From Rhodospirillaceae bacterium BRH_c57 (lineage in GTDB: Bacteria; Pseudomonadota; Alphaproteobacteria; Rhodospirillales; Rhodospirillaceae), in assembly GCA_000961745.1 (NCBI GenBank), contig LAEA01000057.1:1-55371 (forward strand): a stretch of 55,371 nucleotides of DNA. Direction: 5' to 3'. Within the stretch, counting starts at the first letter, position 1. Each line of letters opens with the position of its first letter. Positions 7,568 to 16,270 of the stretch are shown here, one piece after another. Both the position numbers and the translations under genes were made by a program. Below the pieces are notes generated by a model. It was given only the letters and a program-made list of their open reading frames with translations. It was not told the origin of the DNA and ran no database searches.

Positions 7568-8653
7568 ATGATGGACGGTCTTGCCGTGGAAACCTTGGCT
7601 TGGCTGCCCGAGTGGGTGAGGGCTTTTCTGGTCATTGCCGCCGCCGTTATCGCCGGGCTGCTGGCCCATGTGATGCTGCGCGCGGTGCTCCAGCGCCTGA
7701 CCGCCCGCCGGCCAGTCTTGTCCAAGGCGGTCAAACGCGGCGCCGGGCCGGGCCGCCCCCTTCTGGTGGTGGTCGCATTGCTGGTGGTGCTTCCATCGGT
7801 GCCAGCCGCGCCGGGGCTTCTGGAGAGCGCGCACCGGCTTTTGGTGGTCGCCCTGACCGGGCTGTTCGGCTGGCTGGCCGTGCGCGAAACCAACCTCCTG
7901 AGCGACTGGGCCGACCTCGCCTTCCCCCTCGACCGGCCCAACAACCTGGAGGCCCGGCAGGCCCACACGCGTCTTGGCATCCTGCGCCGCATCCTGATGC
8001 TGGGCGTCATCGTCCTGACCGGCGTCCTCATGCTGATCGCCTTCCCGGCCATGCGCGAGGTCGGGTTGAGCCTGTTCGCCTCGGCTGGTGTGGCCGGTCT
8101 GGTCATCGGCATCGCGGCCCGCCCGGCACTGTCCAACCTGATCGCCGGCGTGCAACTGGCCCTGACCCAGCCGATCCGCGTCGATGACGTGGTCATCGTG
8201 GAAAACGAATGGGGCTGGATCGAGGAGATCACCTCGACCTATGTGGTCGTCCGCATCTGGGACCTGCGGCGGTTGGTGGTGCCGCTGACCTACTTCATCG
8301 AAAAACCGTTCCAGAACTGGACCCGCAAGACCTCGGACATTCTGGGCACGGTGTTCCTGCACGCCGATTACAGCCTGCCGGTCGGCGCCATGCGGTCCGA
8401 ACTGCTGCGCATCCTGGAGGCCCATCCGCTATGGGATCGCAAGGTCTGCACCCTGGTCGTCACCGACGCCACCGAGCGCACCATCCAGATCCGCGCCCTG
8501 ATGAGCGCCGCGTCCTCCGGCGAGGCATGGGATCTGCGCTGCGACGTGCGCGAAAAACTCGTCACCTGGATGCAGCGCGAACACCCCGACGCCCTGCCCC
8601 GCACGCGGGCCGAAATCGACAGCAATGCGGTGGGTTTGCCGCCGGTGGGCTAG
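7568..8653 (+). CDS. MscS-family mechanosensitive ion channel
   Basis: A 361-residue inner-membrane protein. About five hydrophobic helices occupy the first 190 residues. The last is the Gly/Ala-rich pore helix (SLFASAGVAGLVIGIAARPAL), followed by the MscS beta domain with PIRVDDVVIV and WGWIEEI (about 200-235) and a cytoplasmic alpha/beta domain with RRLVVPLTYFIEKPFQNW. This is the standard MscS order, so a role in relieving hypo-osmotic turgor is expected. The start ATG at 7568 follows GAGGACAGG. The stop is followed immediately by a palindromic repeat element. Confidence 0.93.
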   Translation: MMDGLAVETLAWLPEWVRAFLVIAAAVIAGLLAHVMLRAVLQRLTARRPVLSKAVKRGAGPGRPLLVVVALLVVLPSVPAAPGLLESAHRLLVVALTGLFGWLAVRETNLLSDWADLAFPLDRPNNLEARQAHTRLGILRRILMLGVIVLTGVLMLIAFPAMREVGLSLFASAGVAGLVIGIAARPALSNLIAGVQLALTQPIRVDDVVIVENEWGWIEEITSTYVVVRIWDLRRLVVPLTYFIEKPFQNWTRKTSDILGTVFLHADYSLPVGAMRSELLRILEAHPLWDRKVCTLVVTDATERTIQIRALMSAASSGEAWDLRCDVREKLVTWMQREHPDALPRTRAEIDSNAVGLPPVG

Positions 8654-8667
8654 GCGCAAAGAGAAAG

Positions 8668-8874
8668 CTGGGCGTTGCCCAGACCCACCAAGGGCCATTG
8701 GCCCTTGGAACCCATGAGGGGGTGCTGTGTTTTTCTTTACGCCGCAGGCAGACAGGCCTCGCCATTTTCTGCGCTGCGCGCGGCTTACAACCATAAAATC
8801 AATGAGGTCCGGAGCATCGCTCCGGGCGGGCCAAATGATGTGGAGGTGGCGGCAGCCCGTCCGCGCCAGCGGAA
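8668..8874. repeat. Palindromic intergenic element (copy A)
   Basis: It occupies nearly the whole gap between the convergent MscS and YbaK-type genes and abuts the YbaK stop. In order it contains CTGGGC-GTT-GCCCAG (8668-8682), the 9-3-9 palindrome CCAAGGGCC-ATT-GGCCCTTGG (8688-8708), a T-run followed by GCCGCAGGCAGAC, CCGGAGC-ATC-GCTCCGG (about 8809-8825), and a right end at 8854-8874 identical over 21 nt to the inverted left end of the element at 4957. The first half is closely repeated, inverted, at 10036-10214. Confidence 0.75.
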
Positions 8875-9369
8875 CTACCCACCCCCGACCGCAACATCCG
8901 CCGACACGATACCCGGCGTCATGCGGGCCAGTTCGTCAAGAGTGGTGGCGAACACGCAGTGCGGGTGACCGGCCGCCGCGTAGACCACGGGGAACCGCCC
9001 GAGGCTGGCGTCGATGACCAGCGGCAGGGGCTGCGGGTGGCCGACCGGGGCGACGCCACCGATGGCAAAGCCGGTGGCCGCCCGCACGATGTCAGCGTCG
9101 GCGCGCTTGACCTTACCCTCCAGGCCGAGGGCGCCGGCCAGGGCTTTGGCGTCGCACTGCCGGTCGCCGGCCACCAGGGCCATGACCGGCTGCCCGCTCA
9201 CCACGAACACCAGCGATTTCACGATGCTGCCCAGGTCTGTGCCGAGCGCCGTCGCGGCATCCTGGGCGGTGCGGGCGCTGTCGGACAGTTCGATGACTTC
9301 GGCCGCGCTGCCCAGGTCGCGCAGGGCGTGGCGCACCCGCTGGACGCTGGCGTTCTGGAGGTGTGCCAC
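8875..9369 (-). CDS. YbaK/ProX-type aminoacyl-tRNA deacylase domain protein
   Basis: A 164-residue free-standing editing-domain protein of the YbaK/EbsC family, which hydrolyses mischarged aminoacyl-tRNAs (for example Cys-tRNAPro or Ala-tRNAPro). Characteristic features are the conserved Lys51 in GSIVKSLVF, the ALVAGDRQCD segment, ATGFAIGGVAPVGH and the FVVYAAAGH-like strand near the C-terminus. The start is GTG at 9369, five nt after the upstream gene's stop, with GGAG overlapping that stop; the open frame further upstream overlaps the neighbouring gene. It is probably co-translated with the glutathione-transferase-like gene. Exact tRNA specificity is unknown. Confidence 0.88.
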   Translation of the reverse strand: MAHLQNASVQRVRHALRDLGSAAEVIELSDSARTAQDAATALGTDLGSIVKSLVFVVSGQPVMALVAGDRQCDAKALAGALGLEGKVKRADADIVRAATGFAIGGVAPVGHPQPLPLVIDASLGRFPVVYAAAGHPHCVFATTLDELARMTPGIVSADVAVGGG

Positions 9370-9373
9370 AGCC

Positions 9374-10003
9374 CTACTCCGGCCGGGGGATGGCCATGCC
9401 ACGCGCCACGGCGGGACGCTCGGCCAGGGCGTCGTACCAGCGCGCCACGTTGGGATAAGTATCGAGATCCACGTCCTGCCACTCGTGACGGTCAACCCAC
9501 GGGAAGGTGGCGATGTCAGCGATGGAATAGGTGTCGCCGGCCAGGAATTCGTTGTCCGCTAATTGCCCGTCCATGACCTTGTACAGGCGGGCGGTTTCCG
9601 TGGTGTAGCGCTCGATGGCATAAGGGATCTGCTCGGGCGCGAAACGGCGGAAGTGGTGGCACTGACCGAACATCGGCCCAACGCCGCCCATCTGGAACAT
9701 CAGCCATTGCAGCGCGGCGTAACGGGCACGGGGTTCGGCCGGCAGCAACGGGCTGACCGCCTTGTCGGCCAGATAGATCAGGATGGCCCCGGACTCAAAC
9801 AGGGTGATCGGAGCGCCGCCTGGACCGTCGGTATCGACGATGGCGGGGATCTTGTTGTTGGGGTTGATCGCCAGATACTCGGGCGTAAACTGATCACCCT
9901 TGCCGATGTCGATAGTCTTGACGGTGTACGGCAGCCCGAGTTCCTCAAGCAGGATGGACACCTTGCGGCCGTTCGGCGTGCCCGCCGTGTAGAGCGTTAT
10001 CAT
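9374..10003 (-). CDS. Glutathione S-transferase family protein (YfcG/Ure2-like)
   Basis: A 209-residue protein with an N-terminal thioredoxin-like GST domain (MITLYTAGTPNGRKVSILLEE) and a helical C-terminal domain. The TPNGRKV motif, NPNNKIPAIVD and ESGAILIYLADK resemble the E. coli disulfide-bond oxidoreductases YfcG/YghU more than classical conjugating GSTs, where a Tyr or Ser sits at the active site. The start ATG at 10003 has AAGGGGA upstream. It lies between oxyR and a YbaK-type gene on the same strand, consistent with thiol-redox protection. The open frame upstream of 10003 runs into a repeat element and is not coding. Confidence 0.9.
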   Translation of the reverse strand: MITLYTAGTPNGRKVSILLEELGLPYTVKTIDIGKGDQFTPEYLAINPNNKIPAIVDTDGPGGAPITLFESGAILIYLADKAVSPLLPAEPRARYAALQWLMFQMGGVGPMFGQCHHFRRFAPEQIPYAIERYTTETARLYKVMDGQLADNEFLAGDTYSIADIATFPWVDRHEWQDVDLDTYPNVARWYDALAERPAVARGMAIPRPE

Positions 10004-10035
10004 GGGCGTGGTCCCCTTGTTGGCGCCAAAGTGAA

Positions 10036-10214
10036 GCCGGGCTCTGCCCGGACCCGCCAGGAGACTTGTCTCCTGGACCTCAGTAATAGGAACGAAAAGC
10101 CGCGCCCAGCGCAGCAGATTTCGAGGATTGTCTGCCTGCGGCGCAAAAAAAGCGCAACCTCCCTCACGGGTTCCAAGGGCCAATGGCCCTTGGCGGGCCT
10201 GGGCAGCGCCCAGG
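10036..10214. repeat. Palindromic intergenic element (copy B, inverted relative to copy A)
   Basis: It lies between the oxyR stop and the GST-like start. Read on the minus strand it gives CTGGGC-GCT-GCCCAG, then the 9-3-9 palindrome CCAAGGGCC-ATT-GGCCCTTGG (10173-10193), a T-run, GCGCCGCAGGCAGACA, then CAGGAGAC-AA-GTCTCCTG and CCGGGC-AGA-GCCCGG. The order and most bases match copy A at 8668-8830; the hairpin stems differ while pairing is kept. No coding region is visible. Confidence 0.75.
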
Positions 10215-10247
10215 TCTTCCTCAAAATCAATACCCCCCTCCGCAAAT

Positions 10248-11171
10248 TCAGACTGTAACCGTGCCCACCGGAGCCGCACTCCGCAACACCTCGCCGAGCA
10301 GCCGAAAGTCGCGCGCCCGTGGCGAGCCTGGGCGCCATACCAGGGCGGCGGTACGGGCGGCGTCGGCCCCCTCGACCTCACGCACGGCCACACCGAGACC
10401 CGCCGCCACCTCGACCGGCACGGCCGAGCGCGGCAGCAGCGTGACGCCGAGACCATTGGCGACCATCTGCACCAGGGTATTGAGACTGGTGGCCTGGAAC
10501 GCCTCATTGTCCTCGCGCCCGTCCAGGCGGCAGGCTTGAAGGGCGTGGCCGCGCAGGCAGTGGCCGTCCTCCAGCAACAGCAGTTCGACCTTGGACAGGT
10601 CGTCGTTGGTCAGACGGGCGGAGCCTTTGGCCAGTGGGTGGGTGGTGGGCAAGGCGACCACCACATCCTCCTGCCACAGGGGCATGATCTCCAGGTCGCC
10701 AATCTCGAACGGCAAGGCCAGCACGCCGCAGTCCAGGCGCCCGGCGGCGAGGTCGTCGAGGATGCGCGCCGTCTGTTCCTCGCGCAGGTACAGCCGCAGG
10801 TCCGGGTAGGCGCGCCGCACCGCCGGCAGGGCGCGCGGCAGGGCATAGGGGCCGATGGTCGGAATCACCCCCAGGCGCAGATCCCCGGCCAACGGATGGG
10901 TCCCGGCCTGGGCGGCGTCGGCCAGGGCCTCGGCATCGGCCAGGATGGAGCGGGCGCGGCGCACAAGATCTTCGCCGAGCGGCGTCAACAGCACCTTGCG
11001 CCGGCTCTTGCGCTCCAGCAGGACGACGCCCAGCAGCGCTTCCAGATCCGCGATGCCGGCCGACAGGGTGGACTGTGTGACATGGCACTGCTCGGCCGCC
11101 TGCCCGAAGTGCAGGGTCTCGGCCACTGTCACCAAGTATCGCAACTGCCGCAGGGTGGGGAGTGCACGCAT
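10248..11171 (-). CDS. oxyR: OxyR, LysR-type peroxide-sensing regulator
   Basis: A LysR-family regulator of 307 aa with an N-terminal winged helix-turn-helix (about 5-64: LRQLRYLVTVAETLHFGQAA, then QSTLSAGI) and a periplasmic-binding-like sensor domain. LLLEDGHCLRGHALQAC places Cys205 and Cys214 nine residues apart, matching Cys199/Cys208 of E. coli OxyR, whose disulfide forms on exposure to hydrogen peroxide. Peroxide-responsive activation is therefore expected. The following genes on the same strand, GST-like and YbaK-like, could be targets or merely neighbours. The start at 11171 has GGAAG close upstream. Confidence 0.92.
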   Translation of the reverse strand: MRALPTLRQLRYLVTVAETLHFGQAAEQCHVTQSTLSAGIADLEALLGVVLLERKSRRKVLLTPLGEDLVRRARSILADAEALADAAQAGTHPLAGDLRLGVIPTIGPYALPRALPAVRRAYPDLRLYLREEQTARILDDLAAGRLDCGVLALPFEIGDLEIMPLWQEDVVVALPTTHPLAKGSARLTNDDLSKVELLLLEDGHCLRGHALQACRLDGREDNEAFQATSLNTLVQMVANGLGVTLLPRSAVPVEVAAGLGVAVREVEGADAARTAALVWRPGSPRARDFRLLGEVLRSAAPVGTVTV

Positions 11172-11262
11172 CGCTTCCGTCGATCAGGACTCCGGGGCGA
11201 CTACCCTAACACCGATTGTCGGCCCCCGAACAGCATGACTGTCCGGCAGGTGTCGCTGGACA

Positions 11263-11721
11263 CTAACGCCCGAGACGGTCCACCACCGCAGCGGCCTGAC
11301 GGCGACGCAGTTCGGCCGCCACGTCCTTGTCCACGATGGTCTTGCCAATGGGGAACAGTGACGCCCCGGCCAGCTTGAGGTGCGCCCAGGCCAGCGGGAT
11401 GCCGATGATGGTCAACGCCGTGGCGATGGCCGCCATGACATGGCCCAGCGCCAGCCACCACCCGGCGAGTACGAACCAAATGACGTTGCCGAGCATTCCC
11501 AGCGGCGAGGTCCCGAGGTCCTCCTGCCCGGTCAGCAGGGACCTGTCCACAGCCTCCCGCCCGAACGGCCACAGGGAATACAGCGCGATGTTGAACGCCG
11601 ACCGCGCCCACGGGATGCCGATGATCGTAATGACCATCACGAATGCCGCCAGCAACCACGCCAGGAACATGATGAACCCGCCGAGAACGACCCAGATGAT
11701 ATTCAGGATAAGCGCGATCAA
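11263..11721 (-). CDS. YccF family inner-membrane protein
   Basis: A 152-residue membrane protein with two tandem YccF domains. Each contains the signature TIIGIPWARSAFNIALYSLWPFG or TIIGIPLAWAHLKLAGASLFPIG, within about four transmembrane helices. The family's function is unknown; other members occur in Gram-negative inner membranes. The start is TTG at 11721 (TTG ATC GCG CTT), with a G-rich ribosome-binding site upstream. It lies between pfp and oxyR on the same strand. Confidence 0.87.
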   Translation of the reverse strand: MIALILNIIWVVLGGFIMFLAWLLAAFVMVITIIGIPWARSAFNIALYSLWPFGREAVDRSLLTGQEDLGTSPLGMLGNVIWFVLAGWWLALGHVMAAIATALTIIGIPLAWAHLKLAGASLFPIGKTIVDKDVAAELRRRQAAAVVDRLGR

Positions 11722-11825
11722 GGTGCCCCCCGTGCCAAGTCCATCTCAGTTTGCGGTAGTCTCGCCAACCCCACAGGGCGGGGAGCGGGCCAGGACTGCC
11801 CACTCCCCCCTCCCCTTATACAAAC

Positions 11826-13034
11826 CTACGGCGCCAGGATCTTGGGAACACGGTTCTGGCGCAGGCGGTAGGCGTCAGGCATTCCCTTGCCGAGCAACGG
11901 GCGGAGATACAGGCGGAAGGCGTCGGTGACGTCCGTGCCGTTGGCGGCAATGAACTCGTCGGGCATGTGGCGGGTCTTGCCGGCCACTTCGACCAGCGGG
12001 GTCAAGTGGTAATCGACCGAATAGAAGCCGGTGCGGTGGATGGTCACCGAACCGTCCACATCGCCCCACATGGCATACTGCACGGCCTTTTCGCCGACCT
12101 CGCGGGCCTCGCGCTGATCGACGTCGGACACGCAGCCGACGAAGCTGCGCTGAAGATAGCCAAACGTGTCGGCCCGCACACGGGTCATGCCGAGCTTGGT
12201 CTTGATCTCGTTGGCCAGCAGGTCGGCCAGGGCGCTGCCGCCGAGGTGGACGTTGCCGTGGCTGTCGCGCTCGACCTGCTCGGCGAGCTTGGTGGCGATC
12301 GGCACGCCCTGGGCGTCGGCGACCCCCTCGGACACCGCGATGACGCAGCGGCCGTAGCGTTCCATGGTGGCTTTGACGTCACCCAGGAAGCTGTCCATGT
12401 CGAAGGCGCGTTCGGGCACGTAGATCAGGTGCGGGCCGTCGTCCGGGAACTTCTTGCCGAGCGCCGAGGCCGCCGTCAAAAATCCGGCGTGCCGCCCCAT
12501 CACCACCCCGATGTAGACCCCAGGCAGCGCCCAGTTGTCGAGGTTCACGCCCATAAAGGCCTGCGCCACAAAGCGGGCGGCCGACGGGAAGCCCGGCGTG
12601 TGGTCGTTGACCGTCAGGTCGTTGTCGATGGTCTTGGGGATATGGATGCAGCGCAGGTCATAGGCCGCCTTGCGGGCTTCCTCGGACACGATGCGCACGG
12701 TGTCGGAGCTGTCGTTGCCGCCGATATAGAAGAAGCAGCCAATCTCGTGGGCGCGTAGGACCTTGAAGATTTCCTGGCAATATTTCAGGTCCGGCTTGTC
12801 GCGCGTGGACCCCAGGGCCGACGACGGGGTTTCCGCCACCAGTTCAAGGTTGTGGGTGGTTTCCTGGGTGAGGTCCAGGAACTCCTCGTCGACGATGCCG
12901 CGCACGCCGTGGAAGCCGCCGTAGACTTTTTCCACGTTGCGGAACTTGCGGGACTCGAGAACCGCCCCCACCATCGATTGGTTGATCACTGCGGTGGGGC
13001 CGCCGCCTTGGGCGACAAGAACCTTGCGCTGCAT
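11826..13034 (-). CDS. pfp: Pyrophosphate-dependent 6-phosphofructokinase
   Basis: A 402-residue phosphofructokinase family protein catalysing the PPi-linked, reversible phosphorylation of fructose 6-phosphate. The N-terminus is QGGGPTAVINQS (9-20). GGND at 105-108 occupies the place where ATP-dependent enzymes have GGDG. PKTIDND (133-139) carries the catalytic Asp region and a Lys typical of PPi-dependent enzymes. GVVMGRHAGF follows further on. The start at 13034 is chosen from GGGAGA at about 8 nt and the family-typical MQRKVLVAQGGG; the open frame extends upstream without support. It is divergent from the lipoprotein gene across only 30 nt, so the two promoter regions must overlap. Confidence 0.92.
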   Translation of the reverse strand: MQRKVLVAQGGGPTAVINQSMVGAVLESRKFRNVEKVYGGFHGVRGIVDEEFLDLTQETTHNLELVAETPSSALGSTRDKPDLKYCQEIFKVLRAHEIGCFFYIGGNDSSDTVRIVSEEARKAAYDLRCIHIPKTIDNDLTVNDHTPGFPSAARFVAQAFMGVNLDNWALPGVYIGVVMGRHAGFLTAASALGKKFPDDGPHLIYVPERAFDMDSFLGDVKATMERYGRCVIAVSEGVADAQGVPIATKLAEQVERDSHGNVHLGGSALADLLANEIKTKLGMTRVRADTFGYLQRSFVGCVSDVDQREAREVGEKAVQYAMWGDVDGSVTIHRTGFYSVDYHLTPLVEVAGKTRHMPDEFIAANGTDVTDAFRLYLRPLLGKGMPDAYRLRQNRVPKILAP

Positions 13035-13064
13035 GAAAACGTCTCCCAGTAGAACCGTGGGGGG

Positions 13065-13619
13065 ATGGACCTGGAGGGTGGTCACTTGGTCAATCAAAGA
13101 CATACCAGAACCGGGCGCTGGCGCAATACAAGGTTGGTTGTCGCCCTCCCCCTCTTGGCCCTTCTGGCGGTGCCGGCCTGTGCCCCCACGGCCGGCACGG
13201 GGCCGGAAGTCCGGCTGACCGGACTGCGTCCCGCCATCGGGGGCCTCATGGAACCGCGCTTCCTGGCCGACCTGCGGCTGTCCAACCCGACCGGGCAGCG
13301 CATGGCGGTCAACGGCGTGACGCTGAACCTCAGCCTGGGCGGCACACTGCTGGCGTCGGGCGTGCGCAACCACACCCTGTCCATCGCCCCGAACGCCGAC
13401 GAGGAACTGACCGTCCAGGCGCGTCCGGTGTCACGGGCGGTGGTCGCCCACCTGTTCGGCCTGGGCGCCGCGGATGGCCTGGACTACGCCATCAGCGGCG
13501 AGATCTACCGGCAAGGTCGTAGCGACAGCACCACACCCTACAGCGCGCAAGGCACCCTGGACCTGTTCGGAGGCGGCCTGACCAGCGGCGAACCACACTA
13601 CCGGACACGGGCTTTCTGA
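13065..13619 (+). CDS. Lipoprotein with LEA14/WHy-like domain
   Basis: A 184-residue predicted lipoprotein. After a basic N-terminus (RTGRWRNTR), the hydrophobic segment LVVALPLLALLAVPAC ends in a lipobox with Cys39. The remainder, with VRLTGLRPAIGGLMEPRFLADLRLSNPTGQRMAVNGV, resembles LEA14/WHy immunoglobulin-like domains, where a similar pattern of LxNPN and strand-rich repeats is found. The exact start is uncertain: ATG at 13065 directly follows a G-run, while TTG at 13086 has a better placed GGAGG. The role is probably envelope-associated, and the assignment to LEA14/WHy is by resemblance only. Confidence 0.78.
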   Translation: MDLEGGHLVNQRHTRTGRWRNTRLVVALPLLALLAVPACAPTAGTGPEVRLTGLRPAIGGLMEPRFLADLRLSNPTGQRMAVNGVTLNLSLGGTLLASGVRNHTLSIAPNADEELTVQARPVSRAVVAHLFGLGAADGLDYAISGEIYRQGRSDSTTPYSAQGTLDLFGGGLTSGEPHYRTRAF

Positions 13620-13945
13620 GTTCTGCATTCGGGTCTTCTTATGGCCTGGAGCCACGTCAACCCTGAGGCGTAGATTCTTTAATTCAAGTATCCGAGTAGC
13701 TGTGGGCGCCATTTTGCTGCCACATTTTCCGCGTCCAAAGCCTTATTACAAGGCCGGAGGCCAGCCTGTCTTCATCGAGGCGAGTAAAAATGGCCTGTGT
13801 TCAATTTTGCTCAGACCCGCCTGCGAAATCGAAATAACTTTCACGCTCAAACTTGTCGCGCGCATGGATGACCGAGCAGTTCGGGCACCCACTTGGCTGT
13901 GATCACCACCGCCCGTACATCGCGTACACAACCTGAGAGCCCCCG
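13620..13945. other. Intergenic region before the autotransporter
   Basis: A 326-bp stretch of markedly lower GC than its surroundings with no convincing reading frame. It holds a small hairpin, GCCTT-ATTAC-AAGGC (13740-13754), adjoining GGCC-GGA-GGCC, and the 8-bp palindrome GTGATCAC near 13898. It presumably contains the autotransporter promoter, but I cannot identify its -35/-10 elements. Confidence 0.5.
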
Positions 13946-16114
13946 ATGAAGAAACTCCTATTCATTCCGATGCTGACCGCGTCCATGGTCACTGCGGCGC
14001 CTTTGGCCTTGGCTCGCGAAGTTGTTGTTCTTCCGGGCGTGGTTGGCGCGACGGGGGAATTAAGCGGTGTTGATACCCAAGGTCCCGGCGCCCTGAATGT
14101 CGGCAACCAGAATATTAACACGAGCAACGATGCAGGCGGTGGCATCACGACCAGTGCTGCAAACACGGCAAACGTCGTGTTCAACAATTCCTCCACCGTC
14201 ACAGGATTTGTTGGACAAGTTGGCTCGACATTCCTCAACATCACGGCAGGGGCGGTTGGCCAAACGGTCACTTTCAATGGCCCCGTCTTTTCAACAACCT
14301 TTGATGTTTTAGGCACTGGAAACGTCAACTTTAACGGCGGCTTCACGAGCAATACCGGCGGCGCGATGAATTTCGCCGGCGATGGATTCATCAACGTTGC
14401 CAGCGGCCAAACCGTCAGAGCCGCCATCACCAACACGGCCGGAGCCCGCACCGGGACGTTGACCCTCAACGGCGGCAGCATTCTGGATGGCGCCGTCGGC
14501 GCGGCGAGTGGCCTGAAAGAGATCAGGGTTGTGGGCGGCAATGCGCTGATCACCGGCCAGGCCAATGCCGCAACCTATACCCTGGGCACCAACACCTTGA
14601 ATGTCGCAGGGGCCCTTAACACTCCTGTTGCAGGCGTGATCAATACGACCATCGCCAGCAATCTGGTTTACGGCAAGATCGTGCCGGTCGGCGCCTCGAC
14701 CATTGGCGATGCCCTGCAGGTCAACGTGAACGTGACCGGGCCGATTGATGTCGGCACCGTCTTCAACATTGTCGATGCGACCAGCGGCACGGACGGAAGC
14801 ACCGTTCTTGTCGATACGACCAGCAACAGCTTGCGCTACACGTTTGCGACCCAACCCACCGTTGCCGGTGACGTCAACATCACGACAACCCAGGTCCCGC
14901 TGGCTGTGATTATTGCCCCTCCCGTGGTCGTGGATCCGACCGCTCCGGCGCCGGTGGTCAACCCGATTGCTCCGGTCCTTGCCCCGGTGGTGGATGCTCT
15001 GCCGGTCATTGAGGCGACGGTACCGTTGCTGACTGCGGTTACCCTGTTGCCGACGCCGGCCGCGGTGGCCGATGCCCTTGTGCAGTTAGCCCCTTCCGCA
15101 ACGACCATGGCGGCGCCGCGGGTGGCGCATGACACCACCCAGTTGTTCCATAATCAGTGGGCTTCCCATCTTGCCCAAAGCCAGACCTGTGGACGCGACA
15201 GCCAGCCCAATGACACGGACAAAGCCCGCCTCCAGGAGAACGCCTCGGCCTGCGAAGCCAATGATATGCGCCCCCATATTTGGGCGTCGGCCATTGGGTC
15301 CACGACCAAGCAGGGCAACGTGAATGGGTATGAAGGGTTTGACGCCAATACCCGTGGCCTCATGGCCGCCTTTGAAGCGCCGCTCCCCAATTCCGACAGC
15401 CTGCGTGCCGGTGCCGGCCTCAGATTTGCTGAGTCGGCCCTGACCGGCAACATTTACAACGGCAAAACTGACGTCGATTCGTATCAGGCCGTCGCTTACC
15501 TCGGGTATGCTCCGGGGTCCTGGTTCGTGAACGGCGCGGTATCATATGGCCTGGATAATTATTCGGCATCACGCACCGTGCGTTTGCCTGGATTTACCGG
15601 GCAGGCCGATGCCGACTACAGCGGCACGCAGGCCACCGCGTTTGCGACTGCCGGGCGCAACTTCCGTGTCGGCGATGGCGCGACCATCATCACGCCAGCC
15701 GCCACGCTGCAGTATACCCACATGCGGGTGGACGGTTACACCGAGACGGGCAACGCCGCGACCACCCTCAACGTGGGATCGCAGAAGTACGACTTTGTCG
15801 AATCCGGGTTGGGGGCAAAAATCGCCCGAAGCATCGCCGTGTCGGACACTCAGTTCCTGCGCCCCGAAGTCCATGCCAACTGGCTGCATTCCTTTGGCGA
15901 CGTGTCGATGGAGAAGACCACCGCATTCACCGCCGGTGGCCCAAGCTTCACCACCGTGGGCCGTGAGGCCGACCGCAACAGCTATAACGTGGGCACCGGC
16001 CTGACGCTCACCAATGTCGGTTCCTGGTCAGTCTCGGGCGCCTATGACTACAATTGGCGCACCGATGACAACAAATCCCATCAGGCGATGATTACGTTCG
16101 CCCTCCCCCTGTAA
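13946..16114 (+). CDS. Autotransporter outer-membrane protein
   Basis: A 722-residue type Va secretion protein. The signal peptide covers about residues 1-23 (MKKLLFIPMLTASMVTAAPLALA). A passenger of Gly/Asn/Thr-rich beta-helix character follows (NFNGGFTSNTGGAMNFAGDG, GTLTLNGGS). A Pro/Val-rich linker near 325-370 leads to a C-terminal autotransporter beta-barrel from about 440 to the end, with alternating strands and a terminal strand ending MITFALPL rather than in Phe. No protease triad or RGD is evident in the passenger. The coding sequence is less GC-rich than neighbouring genes, which may reflect composition constraints or transfer. The function of the passenger is unknown. Confidence 0.88.
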   Translation: MKKLLFIPMLTASMVTAAPLALAREVVVLPGVVGATGELSGVDTQGPGALNVGNQNINTSNDAGGGITTSAANTANVVFNNSSTVTGFVGQVGSTFLNITAGAVGQTVTFNGPVFSTTFDVLGTGNVNFNGGFTSNTGGAMNFAGDGFINVASGQTVRAAITNTAGARTGTLTLNGGSILDGAVGAASGLKEIRVVGGNALITGQANAATYTLGTNTLNVAGALNTPVAGVINTTIASNLVYGKIVPVGASTIGDALQVNVNVTGPIDVGTVFNIVDATSGTDGSTVLVDTTSNSLRYTFATQPTVAGDVNITTTQVPLAVIIAPPVVVDPTAPAPVVNPIAPVLAPVVDALPVIEATVPLLTAVTLLPTPAAVADALVQLAPSATTMAAPRVAHDTTQLFHNQWASHLAQSQTCGRDSQPNDTDKARLQENASACEANDMRPHIWASAIGSTTKQGNVNGYEGFDANTRGLMAAFEAPLPNSDSLRAGAGLRFAESALTGNIYNGKTDVDSYQAVAYLGYAPGSWFVNGAVSYGLDNYSASRTVRLPGFTGQADADYSGTQATAFATAGRNFRVGDGATIITPAATLQYTHMRVDGYTETGNAATTLNVGSQKYDFVESGLGAKIARSIAVSDTQFLRPEVHANWLHSFGDVSMEKTTAFTAGGPSFTTVGREADRNSYNVGTGLTLTNVGSWSVSGAYDYNWRTDDNKSHQAMITFALPL

Positions 16115-16150
16115 AACCGAAAACTGGCGGAACAAACCGATATCGTGCGT

Positions 16151-16185
16151 GCGTCGTCGCAGACCAGCGCGGTCGGCGACGGCGC
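16151..16185 (+). terminator. Hairpin downstream of the autotransporter
   Basis: Ten base pairs (one mismatch or wobble) enclose a 4-bp inner stem: GCGTCGTCGC, then GACC-AGCGC-GGTC, then GCGACGGCGC. It is GC-rich and 37 nt downstream of the stop, but lacks a long T-run, so it is only a candidate terminator or mRNA-stabilising structure. Confidence 0.4.
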
Positions 16186-16270
16186 TTTGCGGTGGGCGGT
16201 GTCAAAAGAGCCGACATCACAAGACGCGCGATTCCTCTTTAGCATGCACCGCATGCAAAGCATCGAAAAT

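Noticed and set aside
6557-8425. A 622-codon minus-strand frame covering the GNAT and MscS genes.
   Set aside because: Both covered genes have clear family motifs. The frame also runs across intergenic sequence and into the NERD gene in another frame.
8668-10214. The repeated palindromes at 8.7 and 10.1 kb as a CRISPR array.
   Set aside because: Copies are inverted, about 1.3 kb apart and not separated by regular spacers; no cas genes are present.
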